This document shows positions 28,515-37,976 of a stretch of 64,000 bases of DNA, in pieces. The position numbers and the translations under genes are program-made. Positions within the stretch are counted from its first letter, which is position 1; every line of letters begins with the position of its first letter. Origin of the DNA: an uncultured Gammaproteobacteria bacterium (GTDB lineage: Bacteria > Pseudomonadota > Gammaproteobacteria > Arenicellales > JAANXG01); the NCBI GenBank assembly GCA_947259705.1, contig CAMYNL010000004.1, positions 150,658-214,657 on the forward strand, given 5' to 3'. The notes below the pieces were generated by a model. The model searched no databases. It had not been told where the DNA came from and saw only the letters and a program-made list of their open reading frames with translations.

Positions 28515-30809
28515 ATGCCAAGAAGACAAACTGCCGCCCGTAGGGGCAAGAGATCAAGTCCGGCAATGCCGGAGACACTGGCGGAAATCGATTCCCAGCC
28601 GATGTCCACGTTCGCGGAGCGTGCTTACCTGCATTATTCCATGTATGTGATTCTGGACCGGGCGTTGCCATACATCGGCGACGGTCTGAAGCCCGTACAG
28701 CGTCGCATCATCTATGCGATGTCTGAACTGGGCCTGCACGGCGCGGCGAAGTTCAAGAAATCCGCGCGTACCGTGGGTGACGTGCTGGGAAAATACCATC
28801 CCCATGGCGACAGCGCCTGCTACGAGGCGATGGTGCTGATGGCGCAGGAATTCAGCTATCGCTACCCCCTGATAGACGGCCAGGGTAACTGGGGCTCGGC
28901 GGACGACCCGAAGTCTTTTGCCGCCATGCGTTACACGGAGGCGCGCCTTACCCGCTACGCGCAGACCCTGCTGTCTGAGTTGGGTCAGGGCACGGTGGAG
29001 TGGATGCCGAACTTCGATGGTACGCTGCAGGAACCGCGCATGCTGCCGGCCAGGCTGCCGAACCTGCTGCTGAACGGCGCCTCCGGCATCGCGGTGGGCA
29101 TGGCCACCGATATCCCACCCCACAACGTCCGCGAGGTCGTCGCCGCATGCGTGCGCCTGTTGGAGTCCCCCCGAACCAGCAATGCCGAGCTGTGCGAGCA
29201 CATCAAGGCGCCGGATTTCCCCACCCGCGCCGAGATCATATCCCCGGCCCAGGAGTTACGCGACATCTACGAGACCGGCACCGGCTCGGTACGGCAGCGC
29301 GCTGTATGGCACAAGGAGGGCAGCGACGTTGTCGTCACCGCGCTGCCGTACCAGGTCTCCGGATCCAAGATTCTGGAGCAGATTGCGGCCCAGATGCAGG
29401 CCAAGAAGCTGCCCCTGGTCAGCGACCTGCGGGACGAGTCCGACCACGAGCATCCGACCCGGCTGGTGATCGAGCCGCGCTCAAATCGCGTCGACTGCAA
29501 AGCACTGATGAATCACCTTTTCGCCACCACCGACCTGGAACGTAGTTACAGGGTCAATATGAACGTAATCGGACTGGACGGGCGGCCGCGAGTGTACAAC
29601 CTGAGGGAGTTGCTGAAGCAGTGGCTGCGCTACCGCATCGATACGGTGCGCCGACGCCTGCAGTGGCGCCTGGAGCGTGTGATCAAGCGGCTACATATCC
29701 TTGATGGTCTGCTGGTCGCTTACCTAAATATCGACGAGATCATCCGCATCATCCGCAGCGAAGAGGAGCCGAAGGCGGAACTCATGCAGCGGTTCCGGAT
29801 CAGCAGCGAGCAGGCGGACTACATTCTAGACACCCGACTGCGCCAGTTATCTCGGCTCGAGGAGATGCGCATCAAAGGGGAACAGGAAGAACTGGAACGC
29901 GAACGCGATGTCCTGGAAAAGACGCTCAGCTCCAAGGCGCGCCTGACCCGCTTGGTCCGCGACGAGCTGATCGCGGATGCCGAGGAGTTCGGCGATGGTC
30001 GACGATCTCCGGTCGTGGCCGGAATGGTGGCGCCGGCCAAGGCCCTGGACCAGACCGAGCTGGTGCCCGCCGAGGCGGTGACCGTTGTGCTTTCGGAGAA
30101 GGGATGGGTGCGCGCCGCCAAGGGACACGATATCGATCCCAGCGAACTCAGTTACAAGGCCGGTGACGCCTACTTGCATACCGCCCGCGGCAAGTCCAAC
30201 CAGTCCCTGGTCTGCATAGATTCCAGCGGTCGCACCTACTCGGTGCCAGCACACGGACTGCCCTCGGCACGCAGCCAGGGCGAGCCACTGAGCAGCAGTC
30301 TCACGCCCCCATCGGGGGCCGGATTCGCCGGTGTGATGATGGGTGCCGACGAGGACCTGTATCTGCTGACCACCGACCGCGGCTACGGCTTCATTGCCCC
30401 GCTGGGGGAACTGCATACCAAGAACCGAAAGGGCAAGGCGACGCTGCGGGTACCGCCTGGCGCGCGGGTGCTGAAGCCGCAGCGCGTCAGCGATCCGGAA
30501 CAGGACTGGCTTGCGGTTATCACCACCAGCGGGCACCTGCTGGTGTATCTGGCGGGCGAATTGCCCCGGATGGCGCGGGGAAAGGGAGTGAAAATGATCA
30601 ACATACCGTCGAAGCGACTCAAGAGCGGGGAGGAGCGGGTGCTCTGCGCGGTGACCTTGCGCGAGGGTAGTCAGCTGATCATCCACTCGGGGAAGCGTTA
30701 TCTGCGCCTGAAGAGCGGCGACCTGGAGCATTACTGGGGCGAGCGTGGCTTGCGGGGACGTAAGCTACCCCGAGGCTTCCAACAGGTCCGCACCGCTGAC
30801 GTTGAGTAG
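28515..30809 (+). CDS. parC: DNA topoisomerase IV subunit A
   Basis: 764 residues. [21 protein letters not shown] and [12 protein letters not shown] are the winged-helix region; catalytic Tyr140 is in [10 protein letters not shown]. The quinolone-resistance positions carry the susceptible residues Ser100 and Glu104 (equivalent to S80 and E84 of E. coli). A coiled-coil arm follows and the C-terminal beta-pinwheel is shorter than in GyrA. The first 17 residues are basic and extra, so the true start could be the ATG at 28566. Lies after parE on the same strand. Confidence 0.96.
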   Translation: MPRRQTAARRGKRSSPAMPETLAEIDSQPMSTFAERAYLHYSMYVILDRALPYIGDGLKPVQRRIIYAMSELGLHGAAKFKKSARTVGDVLGKYHPHGDSACYEAMVLMAQEFSYRYPLIDGQGNWGSADDPKSFAAMRYTEARLTRYAQTLLSELGQGTVEWMPNFDGTLQEPRMLPARLPNLLLNGASGIAVGMATDIPPHNVREVVAACVRLLESPRTSNAELCEHIKAPDFPTRAEIISPAQELRDIYETGTGSVRQRAVWHKEGSDVVVTALPYQVSGSKILEQIAAQMQAKKLPLVSDLRDESDHEHPTRLVIEPRSNRVDCKALMNHLFATTDLERSYRVNMNVIGLDGRPRVYNLRELLKQWLRYRIDTVRRRLQWRLERVIKRLHILDGLLVAYLNIDEIIRIIRSEEEPKAELMQRFRISSEQADYILDTRLRQLSRLEEMRIKGEQEELERERDVLEKTLSSKARLTRLVRDELIADAEEFGDGRRSPVVAGMVAPAKALDQTELVPAEAVTVVLSEKGWVRAAKGHDIDPSELSYKAGDAYLHTARGKSNQSLVCIDSSGRTYSVPAHGLPSARSQGEPLSSSLTPPSGAGFAGVMMGADEDLYLLTTDRGYGFIAPLGELHTKNRKGKATLRVPPGARVLKPQRVSDPEQDWLAVITTSGHLLVYLAGELPRMARGKGVKMINIPSKRLKSGEERVLCAVTLREGSQLIIHSGKRYLRLKSGDLEHYWGERGLRGRKLPRGFQQVRTADVE

Positions 30810-30896
30810 AAATCCGCCGGCGATACGTCGGGGCACGGCGCGGCACCCGCGTCGCTGTTTGCGTCACCTCTGGGATGATGCCGGGTCGTTATCGCC

Positions 30897-32168
30897 GTGG
30901 TGAATGAATCCGTTGACAGGGATGTTGGTCCACCGAGCCCGACTTGGCTGTGGGCGCGGGTGTTCGCGCCGTTCGCTTTCGGATATTTCCTCTCGTATCT
31001 ATACCGGGTGGTCAATGCTGTCATCGCCCCGGACCTGGTCACGGAACTGTCGCTGTCGGCGGCCCAGCTCGGATACCTGAGCAGCGTCTATTTTCTCGCC
31101 TTTGCCGCCTTCCAGCTGCCGCTCGGCCTGCTGCTCGACCGCTATGGACCCCGGCGTACGGAATCAGTGCTGTTACTTTTCGCCGTTGCCGGGGCGCTGG
31201 TGTTTGCGGTTTCCGAGAGTGCGGCCGGCCTCACCAGCGGTCGCGCCATGATTGGATTCGGCGTATCGGCCTGCCTGATGGCGGCGTTCAAGGCCTTCTC
31301 CCAGTGGTTTCCGCGTGAGCGGCTGCCCTTGTTGAACGGCCTGCAGATGGCCGCGGGCGGTGCCGGGGCGCTCACCGCCACCGCGCCGGTGGAGGCGGCG
31401 CTGGGATTGATCGGCTGGCGCGGTGTATTCGTCACGCTCGCCGTCCTGACATTCATCTCTGCCGCCGCCATCTGGCTGCTGTCTCCGGAACGGCGGTCGG
31501 TCCAGCAGCCGGAGAGCTTCGCTAACCAGCTGCGCGGTCTTCGCCACATCTTCACCAGCCCGCTGTTCTGGCGGGTGGCGCCATGGTGCGTAGCTGCGCA
31601 GGCGGCGCAGTTGTCCATCGTGAGCCTGTGGAGTGGGCCGTGGCTGCGCGACGTGGCGGGGCTCGACCGCACCACGGTGGCGATCGATCTGGCCTGGATC
31701 GCCGCCGCCATGATCGCCGGGTTCGCCAGCATCGGCGCCGTTGCCGAGCGGCTCGGGCGGCGGGGCATCACCCCCATCCGGGTCGCCAGCGTCGGTATGT
31801 TCGGCTTCATGATCGCGCAGGCCATGCTGCTGGCGCCTCCGCTGCAGTTTGCGCTGCCGCTGTGGATGGCCTTTGCTTTTCTCGGCACCTCGGGCATCGT
31901 TCCCTACGCCGGCCTGTCGCAACAGTTCGCGCTGCATCTCACCGGGCGTGTCAATACCAGCCTCAACGTGCTGGCCTTCTCCGCCAGCTTCGTGAGTCAG
32001 TGGGGCATCGGACTGATCATCGGTCGCTGGCCCACGCAGGAAGGGCATTTCGCCGCCGCCGGCTACCGCGCCGCGTTCGCCGCCGTGCTGGCAGTGCAGT
32101 GTGCTGCCGCGCTCTGGTATTTTGTCGCACCGAGGTTGCTGCGCCGGGACGCTGTTCGTGGCGGCTAG
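30897..32168 (+). CDS. Major facilitator superfamily transporter
   Basis: 423 residues with about twelve predicted membrane helices. FGYFLSYLYRVVNAVIAPDL begins helix 1 and LLLDRYGPRRTESVLLL is the loop 2-3 signature (D-R-x-G-x-R-R) of the superfamily. VAERLGRRG marks the corresponding loop in the second half. The pattern resembles the anion/sugar-phosphate-related families, but the substrate cannot be read. Start is GTG without a good ribosome site. Lies between parC and an aminotransferase on the same strand. Confidence 0.85.
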   Translation: MVNESVDRDVGPPSPTWLWARVFAPFAFGYFLSYLYRVVNAVIAPDLVTELSLSAAQLGYLSSVYFLAFAAFQLPLGLLLDRYGPRRTESVLLLFAVAGALVFAVSESAAGLTSGRAMIGFGVSACLMAAFKAFSQWFPRERLPLLNGLQMAAGGAGALTATAPVEAALGLIGWRGVFVTLAVLTFISAAAIWLLSPERRSVQQPESFANQLRGLRHIFTSPLFWRVAPWCVAAQAAQLSIVSLWSGPWLRDVAGLDRTTVAIDLAWIAAAMIAGFASIGAVAERLGRRGITPIRVASVGMFGFMIAQAMLLAPPLQFALPLWMAFAFLGTSGIVPYAGLSQQFALHLTGRVNTSLNVLAFSASFVSQWGIGLIIGRWPTQEGHFAAAGYRAAFAAVLAVQCAAALWYFVAPRLLRRDAVRGG

Positions 32169-32254
32169 CGACGGGTTCAGCCCCATTTGGCCGATCGTGC
32201 CGCCTCTGTTAACTTAACTTAACCTGGTCACCATAGCGGGAGACCTTAGCGTCA

Positions 32255-33445
32255 ATGTGCAGCGATCCGGCAGCCGAGAAGCAGCCCCCGCCCGCCACCC
32301 GGGCGCGGCGAATGGACAGCATCCGGCCGTTCTACGTAATGGAGGTACTGGAACGCGCATTTGCGCTGGAGCGCGCGGGTCATCCGGTCATACACCTTGA
32401 GGTCGGTGAGCCCGATTTCCCCACCCCGGCACCGGTGGTGGAGGCCGGAATGCGCGCCCTTGCCGAGGGACGCACCCGTTATGTTCAGGCCCTGGGACTG
32501 CCGGAATTGCGCGCCGCCATCGCTGACCACTATCCGCAAACATGCCGGCCGCATACTGATCGCGTCGTCGTCACCCCGGGGTCGTCCGGGGCCCTGCAGC
32601 TGGTGTTCGGTGTATTAATCGATCCCGGCGACGAGGTGCTGCTGGCCGATCCCGGCTATCCCTGCAACGCGAACTTCGTGCGCCTTTACGGCGGCGAGCC
32701 GGTGCTGATACCCGTCGGCCCGGACACCGACTATCAACTCACCGCCGATCTGATCGCACAACACTGGTCGGAGCGCACCAAGGCGGTATTGGTGGGTACC
32801 CCGTCCAATCCGACCGGAACTCTCATCGACCCCATCGAGATGGCTCACGTCACTGCCAGGGTGGCCGAGCTCCGCGGACAGCTGGTGGTGGACGAGATCT
32901 ACCATGGCCTCGCTTATGGCGATCCGGCCCGCAGCGCCCTGCATGACTCAGACGAGGTTTTCGTGGTCAACAGCTTCTCCAAGTACTATGGCATGACCGG
33001 CTGGCGTATCGGATGGATGGTGGCACCGGAAGCTTTCATGCCCGATGTCGCTAAGCTGTCGCAGAACCTGTTTATCTCTACCAGTACACCGGCCCAGTGC
33101 GCGGCCCTGCACGCCTTCGACACCGAGGTCATCGATGAACTCGAGCGACGCCGGCAGCTGCTCCAGCGGCGGCGAGATTTCCTGGTTCCGGCACTGCGTG
33201 ACCTGGGATTCAAGATACCCGTCATGCCCCAGGGCGCTTTCTATGTCTACGCTGACTGCAGCAACTTCAGCGACGACAGCGATCGCTTCGCCCTCGAGTT
33301 GCTGGAACACACCAGGGTCGGCATTACCCCGGGCCGTGACTTCGGTACCTACCGTCACCACGAACATGTGAGATTCTCTTACGCCAACACCCTTGAGAAT
33401 CTTGAGCAGGCGGTGGAACGGCTGCGCGCCTTCCTCGCCTCCTAA
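32255..33445 (+). CDS. PLP-dependent class I/II aminotransferase
   Basis: 396 residues, fold type I. The PLP-binding Lys is in NSFSKYYGMTGWRIGW; GTPSNPTGT, VVDEIYHGLAYG and the late Arg in HVRFSYAN are typical. HLEVGEPDFPTPAPV is the substrate-binding start. It looks like an alanine/aspartate-type enzyme, but the specificity is not determined by the motifs seen. Two starts are possible: the ATG at 32255 (GGGAG about 14 bases before) or the ATG at 32312, nearer the usual family start. Follows the MFS gene. Confidence 0.9.
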   Translation: MCSDPAAEKQPPPATRARRMDSIRPFYVMEVLERAFALERAGHPVIHLEVGEPDFPTPAPVVEAGMRALAEGRTRYVQALGLPELRAAIADHYPQTCRPHTDRVVVTPGSSGALQLVFGVLIDPGDEVLLADPGYPCNANFVRLYGGEPVLIPVGPDTDYQLTADLIAQHWSERTKAVLVGTPSNPTGTLIDPIEMAHVTARVAELRGQLVVDEIYHGLAYGDPARSALHDSDEVFVVNSFSKYYGMTGWRIGWMVAPEAFMPDVAKLSQNLFISTSTPAQCAALHAFDTEVIDELERRRQLLQRRRDFLVPALRDLGFKIPVMPQGAFYVYADCSNFSDDSDRFALELLEHTRVGITPGRDFGTYRHHEHVRFSYANTLENLEQAVERLRAFLAS

Positions 33446-33448
33446 AAA

Positions 33449-33470
33449 GGGGTCGGTGACAAATGAGAAT
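33449..33470. repeat. Copy 1 of a dispersed 21-base repeat
   Basis: Bases 33450-33470 (GGGTCGGTGACAAA plus TGAGAAT) recur exactly at 34858-34878 in the same orientation. This copy has no complementary right arm and sits four bases after the aminotransferase stop. Confidence 0.75.
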
Positions 33471-33477
33471 CATTCGC
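33459..33477. promoter_or_regulatory. Fur-box-like sequence before the double-thioredoxin gene
   Basis: ACAAATGAGAATCATTCGC matches 13 of 19 positions of the Fur consensus GATAATGATAATCATTATC, including the central AATGAGAATCATT. It lies about 65 bases before the ATG of the next gene. Half of it belongs to the repeat at 33449-33470, so a chance match inside a repeat is possible. Confidence 0.35.
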
Positions 33478-33542
33478 ATACACCCTGGTCGTCGCCCGGC
33501 CTGGGAATCCTCACGACCATTGGAACATGACGTGCTGTCGTC

Positions 33543-34571
33543 ATGATTGATGCAAGGGTAACTAGACCGCTGTGGTGCGGGGTGCTGTTGGCTACCTGGT
33601 GTTTTGTCGCCAGTGCCGGGGATGATCCATCATTCAGTTTCGACGACCGGCCGGCGGTGCGGGACTTCGAACATCCCTCCTGGTTCAAATCCAGTTTCCT
33701 GGATCTTCGAGAGGATATAGCAGAGGTTATCGAGCAGGGCAAACGGGGCATCATGGTGTATTTTGGTCAGGAGAACTGCGCCTATTGCGAGGCGCTGATA
33801 AAGGTCAACTTCGGCCAGGAGGACATCAGCAAGTACACCCAGCACCACTTCGACGTGATAGAGCTAAATATCTGGGGGAGCCGCGAAGTCACGGACCTTG
33901 AAGGCAAGCAGTACACCGAACGCGACTTCGCCATTTTTCATGATACGAACTTTACGCCTTCCATCCTTTTCTACGACCTGGACGGCAAACTGGTCCTGCG
34001 CCTGCGGGGCTATTATCCACCGTACAGGTTCCGCGCTGCCCTTGAATATGTCGCTGACGGACACTACAAAAATGAGAGTTTTCGCGACTACCTGGCGCGG
34101 GCCGACCCTCCCCCCAAATTTGATGTCGGTGAACTCAATGAGCAGGAGTTCTTTCTTCCACCGCCACACATGCTGGATCGTTCGCGAATTCGCGCGCAGC
34201 GCCCGCTGGTGGTGTTCTTTGAACAGCGTGACTGTCATGCTTGTGATGTGCTTCACAGTGACCCTGTTTCGGACGAGGAGGTGAGGCTCCTGTTGCACGA
34301 TTTCGACGCGGTGCAGGTGGATATGTGGTCCGATGATCCCGTAATCACCCCGAGAGGGCACAAGCTGTCCATCGTCGACTGGAGCCGCGAACTGGAAATC
34401 GTCTATGCGCCGACCTTGGTGTTCTTTGACGAAGCCGGACGTGAGGTTATGCGAATCGGCTCCGTGGTGCAGGTCTATCGGCTGGGCAGGGTGCTGGAAT
34501 ACGTGGCGAACAGAGGCTATGAAAGCGGACTCACCTACCAGCAATGGCACGGACGATTGCGGCAACGCTGA
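33543..34571 (+). CDS. Exported protein with two thioredoxin-like domains
   Basis: 342 residues. A signal peptide (about 1-25, ending in ASA) precedes two thioredoxin-like domains. The first carries C79-A-Y-C82 and a cis-Pro in NFTPSILFYDLDGKL; the second carries C231-H-A-C234 and APTLVFFDEAG. Each ends with a Y-x-x-x-x-Y/GHY helix. Both resemble the single-domain protein at 11531-12082 (SoxW-like), so this is a family with internal duplication. The acidic/proline-rich linker spans about residues 185-210. Probably a periplasmic dithiol-disulfide protein; the target is unknown. Stands alone on the plus strand. Confidence 0.82.
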   Translation: MIDARVTRPLWCGVLLATWCFVASAGDDPSFSFDDRPAVRDFEHPSWFKSSFLDLREDIAEVIEQGKRGIMVYFGQENCAYCEALIKVNFGQEDISKYTQHHFDVIELNIWGSREVTDLEGKQYTERDFAIFHDTNFTPSILFYDLDGKLVLRLRGYYPPYRFRAALEYVADGHYKNESFRDYLARADPPPKFDVGELNEQEFFLPPPHMLDRSRIRAQRPLVVFFEQRDCHACDVLHSDPVSDEEVRLLLHDFDAVQVDMWSDDPVITPRGHKLSIVDWSRELEIVYAPTLVFFDEAGREVMRIGSVVQVYRLGRVLEYVANRGYESGLTYQQWHGRLRQR

Positions 34572-34857
34572 TGCTGTTTTCGAATCGTGAGTTCGGTTAC
34601 CTGCGAGCCGTTCCCTGAATTGCCGGGCGATGGATGCCCCCGTTATGTCAATGGACGGTCTCGCAGCTGCACCGACTATCGAAACACCGATTGTCCGAAT
34701 TGCAATCGGAGCAGAGGGGTAGTCCGCAAGTCGTTGTTCGGAAGTTGAATAGCCATGAGCGACACGTCTTGGCGGCTCAAGACACCATAACGGATTGCCA
34801 TCCGGCCGAGAACCGGAGCGTAGCTTGGCGCAGTAAGCGCGGGTCCGCAGTAAGCGC
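34572..34857. other. Gene-free stretch with short repeats
   Basis: About 335 bases (to 34907) separate the double-thioredoxin gene from the trpB2 pseudogene. I see no coding frame with family resemblance in it. It holds a 17-base tandem duplication at 34829-34862 and the palindromic repeat copy described separately, but no tRNA, terminator with T-run or transposase fragment. Confidence 0.6.
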
Positions 34858-34862
34858 GGGTC
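34829..34862. repeat. Exact tandem duplication of a 17-base unit
   Basis: CGCAGTAAGCGCGGGTC occurs twice without a gap, and the second copy merges into the following palindromic repeat. It is likely a replication slip or the target-side duplication of a small element. Confidence 0.8.
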
Positions 34863-34900
34863 GGTGACAAATGAGAATGCGTCTTGTTTGTCACCGACCC
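34858..34900. repeat. Palindromic (REP-like) repeat, copy 2
   Basis: GGGTCGGTGACAAA at 34858-34871 and its exact complement TTTGTCACCGACCC at 34887-34900 enclose a 15-base loop. The left half plus seven loop bases repeats at 33450-33470. It lies seven bases past the trpB2 stop codon. The structure is that of extragenic palindromes or of the ends of a tiny mobile element. Confidence 0.8.
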
Positions 34901-34907
34901 CTTATTG

Positions 34908-36262
34908 TTATCCGGCGGATACGGCTGGCAGGCCGGCCAGGGCCATGGCGACCTCGGATTCGTCGTAGTCCTGGTCGTAGAGCTTGCCGGCGAAGTAGTC
35001 GGTGTAGGCCTGCATGTCAAAATGGCCATGGCCGCACAGATTGAACAGGATCGCCCTGGCGGTGCCTTCGCGCTTGCATACCAGCGCCTCGTCGATGGTG
35101 GCCTTGACCGCGTGGTTGGCCTCCGGAGCCGGTATGATGCCCTCCGTCTTGGCGAACTGCACACCGGCCTCGAAGCACTCGGTCTGACTGTAGGCGCGGG
35201 GTCTGACGATGTCGTCGGCCGCCAACTGGCTGACCAGTGGCGCCATGCCGTGGTAGCGCAGACCGCCGGCATGAAAACCCGGCGGCACAAAGGTGGAGCC
35301 CAGGGTGTGCATCTTCACCAACGGTGTGAGGTGGGCGGTGTCGCCGAAGTCGTAGGCATATTTGCCCTTGGTCAGGGTCGGGCAGTTGGCGGGCTCCACC
35401 GCGATGACCTCGATGTCCTGCTCGCCGCGCAGTTTGCGGCCGATGAACGGAAAAGCGATGCCGGCAAAGTTGCTGCCGCCGCCAGTGCAGCCAATAACCA
35501 TGTCGGGATAATCGTCCGCCATTTCGAATTGTTTCAGCGACTCCTCGCCGATGATGGTCTGATGCAACAGCACGTGGTTCAACACGCTGCCCAGTGCATA
35601 CTTGGTGTCATCGCGCTGCGCCGCCATCTCGACGGCCTCGCTGATGGCGATGCCGAGGCTGCCGGAGCTGTCGGGATTCTCGTGCAGAATCGCACGACCG
35701 GACTCGGTACGGTCGCTGGGGCTGGCGATGCAGGTGGCACCGAAGGTCTCCATGAAGGCATCTGCTCGTAGCTCACCCGTACCATGTAGACCTCGATCTC
35801 CAGGCCGAAGAAGGCCCCCGCCAGCGCCAGTGAAGAGCCCCACTGACCGGCGCCCGTCTCGGTGGTGATGCGTTTCACGCCTTCGGACTTGTTATAGAAG
35901 GCTTGTGCTACCGCGGTGTTTGGTTTATGGCTGCCTGCCGGGCTCACGCCCTCGTATTTGTAGTAGATCCGGGCTGGCGTCTGCAGTGCGTGCTCCAGCC
36001 GACGCGCCCGGTACAGGGGCGAGGGGCGCCACTGCCGCAACACATCCCGCACCGGTTCGGGTATCTCAATGTGCCGCTCCTGGCTTACCTCCTGGGCAAT
36101 GATGGCCATCGGGAACAGTGGCGCCAGGTCGTCGGGTCCTATGGGTTGGCCGGTTCCCGGATGCAGTACCGGGGGCGGAGCTTCTGGAAGGTCGGCGGCG
36201 ATGTTGTACCAGAATTTGGGGATATCGGTCTCTTGCAGTACGTATTTTGTGGTGTCAGACAT
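34908..36262 (-). pseudogene. trpB2: Tryptophan synthase beta-like TrpB2, frameshifted
   Basis: The ATG at 36262 has a good GAGGAGC ribosome site. The first frame encodes [20 protein letters not shown] through [17 protein letters not shown] (with the PLP Lys) to [10 protein letters not shown]; the remainder, from [19 protein letters not shown] to [15 protein letters not shown], is in another frame. Both halves match TrpB2 (about 450 residues). Between the Gln codon and the METFGA codon only eight bases (35754-35761) remain where the family has about seven codons (typically KPYRR plus two), a net loss of about 13 bases. No other damage is seen. TrpB2 makes tryptophan from indole and serine; as read, no intact enzyme is made. 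Confidence 0.88.
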
Positions 36263-36420
36263 CGTTAACGCTCCTCGCAGGCTGGATACGCACCCAACTC
36301 TGTGCCTATGGCGGCTGGTTAGTGCCGTGATTGTATAGCAAACCCGGCGCGGAAATCGGCGCGGCAACTCTGGAACCTCCCCCGGCGGGCAGGGGGTAAT
36401 GGGGTCTCAGTGGCCTGGCT

Positions 36421-36978
36421 TCAGGTCGGCGGGGAACGGGGCGTAGAGGCCATGGCGCTGATCTCGATGCGTGTGCCCTGCGGGTCGGCCGACTCACGCA
36501 GCAGCAGATTAACGCTGTGGCGGCGGGTCTCGACGGTTATGCTTACCGTTTGTCCTGCGCGGCCCGCCAGGGTAAAGACGGCTGCTGGATCCAGCTGCAG
36601 CCGAGTTCGATAGAACTCGACCACCCTGGCGAGCCGGTGGGGGGTAAAGAGCGCGAACGTGGTCAAGGCGTGAGTGCCTTCGTCCAGATCGTCGCTCAAT
36701 TGCCAGGTGCCGCCGGCCAGCTTATGGGCCCCTGGATAGACTGGTACCCCCACGTCGGGAGGGTCAACGGCTGCATGGGTAGTGAAGCTGGCGCTGCCCG
36801 GTCCCTCAAGCGCAGCGGCCGGCCCGGCTGACAACGGGGTAGCCTCGGTGTCGGCGCGGGAGGGCTCTGCCGCCTCCATGCGGCCGCTGTAGATGACAGT
36901 TTCCGCATCCTGGCCCGTGTCGTGGCATGCTGCGAGCGAGACGGCGAGTATCAGCAATACAGTGGTGTGTGGTCGCAT
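36421..36978 (-). CDS. Unknown lipoprotein
   Basis: 185 residues. A short signal ends in the lipobox LAAC (Cys18), so it is membrane anchored. A low-complexity Ala/Glu/Pro linker precedes a compact domain from about residue 80: VPVYPGAHKLAGGTW, ALTTFALFTPHRLARVVEFYRTRL and SITVETRRHSVNLLLRE. YPGA and VVEFYRxxL resemble domains found in several hypothetical exported proteins. I do not recognise a named family. It overlaps the end of the thioredoxin/TPR gene by 28 bases. Confidence 0.65.
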   Translation of the reverse strand: MRPHTTVLLILAVSLAACHDTGQDAETVIYSGRMEAAEPSRADTEATPLSAGPAAALEGPGSASFTTHAAVDPPDVGVPVYPGAHKLAGGTWQLSDDLDEGTHALTTFALFTPHRLARVVEFYRTRLQLDPAAVFTLAGRAGQTVSITVETRRHSVNLLLRESADPQGTRIEISAMASTPRSPPT

Positions 36979-37855
36979 GACAGCGGGGCATTCATGGTCA
37001 AGAGTTCCGCGTGGTCAGCTCGGCCTGGTATTTCTGGCTGAGCGGATGCTGTAGCACTGAGTAGTGCCATGATCGCCAGCATACCGCGTCGTGCGCGGCG
37101 TCGCAGTGGGGCATCGGCTGCTGTCAGCAGCCGATGCAGGTGCTGCATGGCCGGTTCGTAGCCATCCTCCAGCAGCAGCACGCTCAACTGATAGCGGACA
37201 GCATGGTCGCCGGGACGAGCACGCAGCGCGGACTCAAGGGCTTCGCGGTGCGGGGCGGACTCGGCCGCGCGGAGCAGGTTCAAGTGAGTATGCAACAGGC
37301 TGAATTCAGGGTCATGCATGGCTCTTTCTGGTGATTCGTCCGGCAATTCAGCCGCCGCCACGGGGTCGCCGCGCAGGACCAGAACCTTGGCCAGATCGAG
37401 ATGGCGGCGGTACTCTGTGACACTGCACTGCTCAGTGGCCACCAAGTCCGGCCACGGGTCGGCACCTTGCTGATCGCGGGCCGGTTGCGCAAGCGAGGTT
37501 GCGGGCCGCGTCAGCGCCGGCAGATACTTGTCGATGACCCCGCGAAACAACGTTTCCGAGTACGCGCCTCGCACCGTCTCGACCTCCGTGCCATGCTGGT
37601 AGACCACTACGCAGGGGATGCTTGCGATGCCGCGTTCGCGAGCGAACCGCAGGCGCGCATCAGCGTCCAGCAGCGCCAGCAGGACCGTCCGGCGAATACG
37701 TCGGCCAGTTTGACCAGTCGGGGCAGCAGGCGCATGCACGGCCCGGCGTATTGAGACCAGTAGTAGACAAGCGCCGGACCCCTGGCAGAGTTACCGGTTA
37801 CCAGCGGCGTGAAGTTCTCGGGCGTCGCCTCGACGATATAACGATTGCCGTTCAC
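36951..37855 (-). pseudogene. Thioredoxin/TPR protein (YbbN/CnoX-like), frameshifted
   Basis: From a GTG at 37855 the first frame gives a thioredoxin half: FTPLVTGNSARGPALVYYWSQYAGPCMRLLPRLVKLADVFAGR. The continuation VLLALLDADARLRFARERGIASIPCVVVYQHGTEVETVRGA and the C-terminal TPR-like helices are in the next frame. Reading one extra G at about 37685-37687 (CGGTCC instead of CGGGTCC) would restore a protein of roughly 300 residues. The active site is AGPC, so the first Cys is lost, as in several YbbN-type chaperone-thioredoxins that do not need redox activity. The lesion is a single base in a G-run and could be a sequencing error. Confidence 0.78.
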
Positions 37856-37976
37856 TGTGCTCGATTCAGTTCAATGCGTCTTGGGTGCATGGCGATCGCA
37901 TAGTGGTTCGGCGCCTGCGGAACAATGTAACGGGTGGCCGCATGAGCGCTCAAGCCGGCACGATGGCACGTCCATG

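Noticed and set aside
31142-32186. Minus-strand frames opposite the MFS gene
   Set aside because: Low-complexity composition and no motifs; MFS helices and loop signature are clear on the plus strand.
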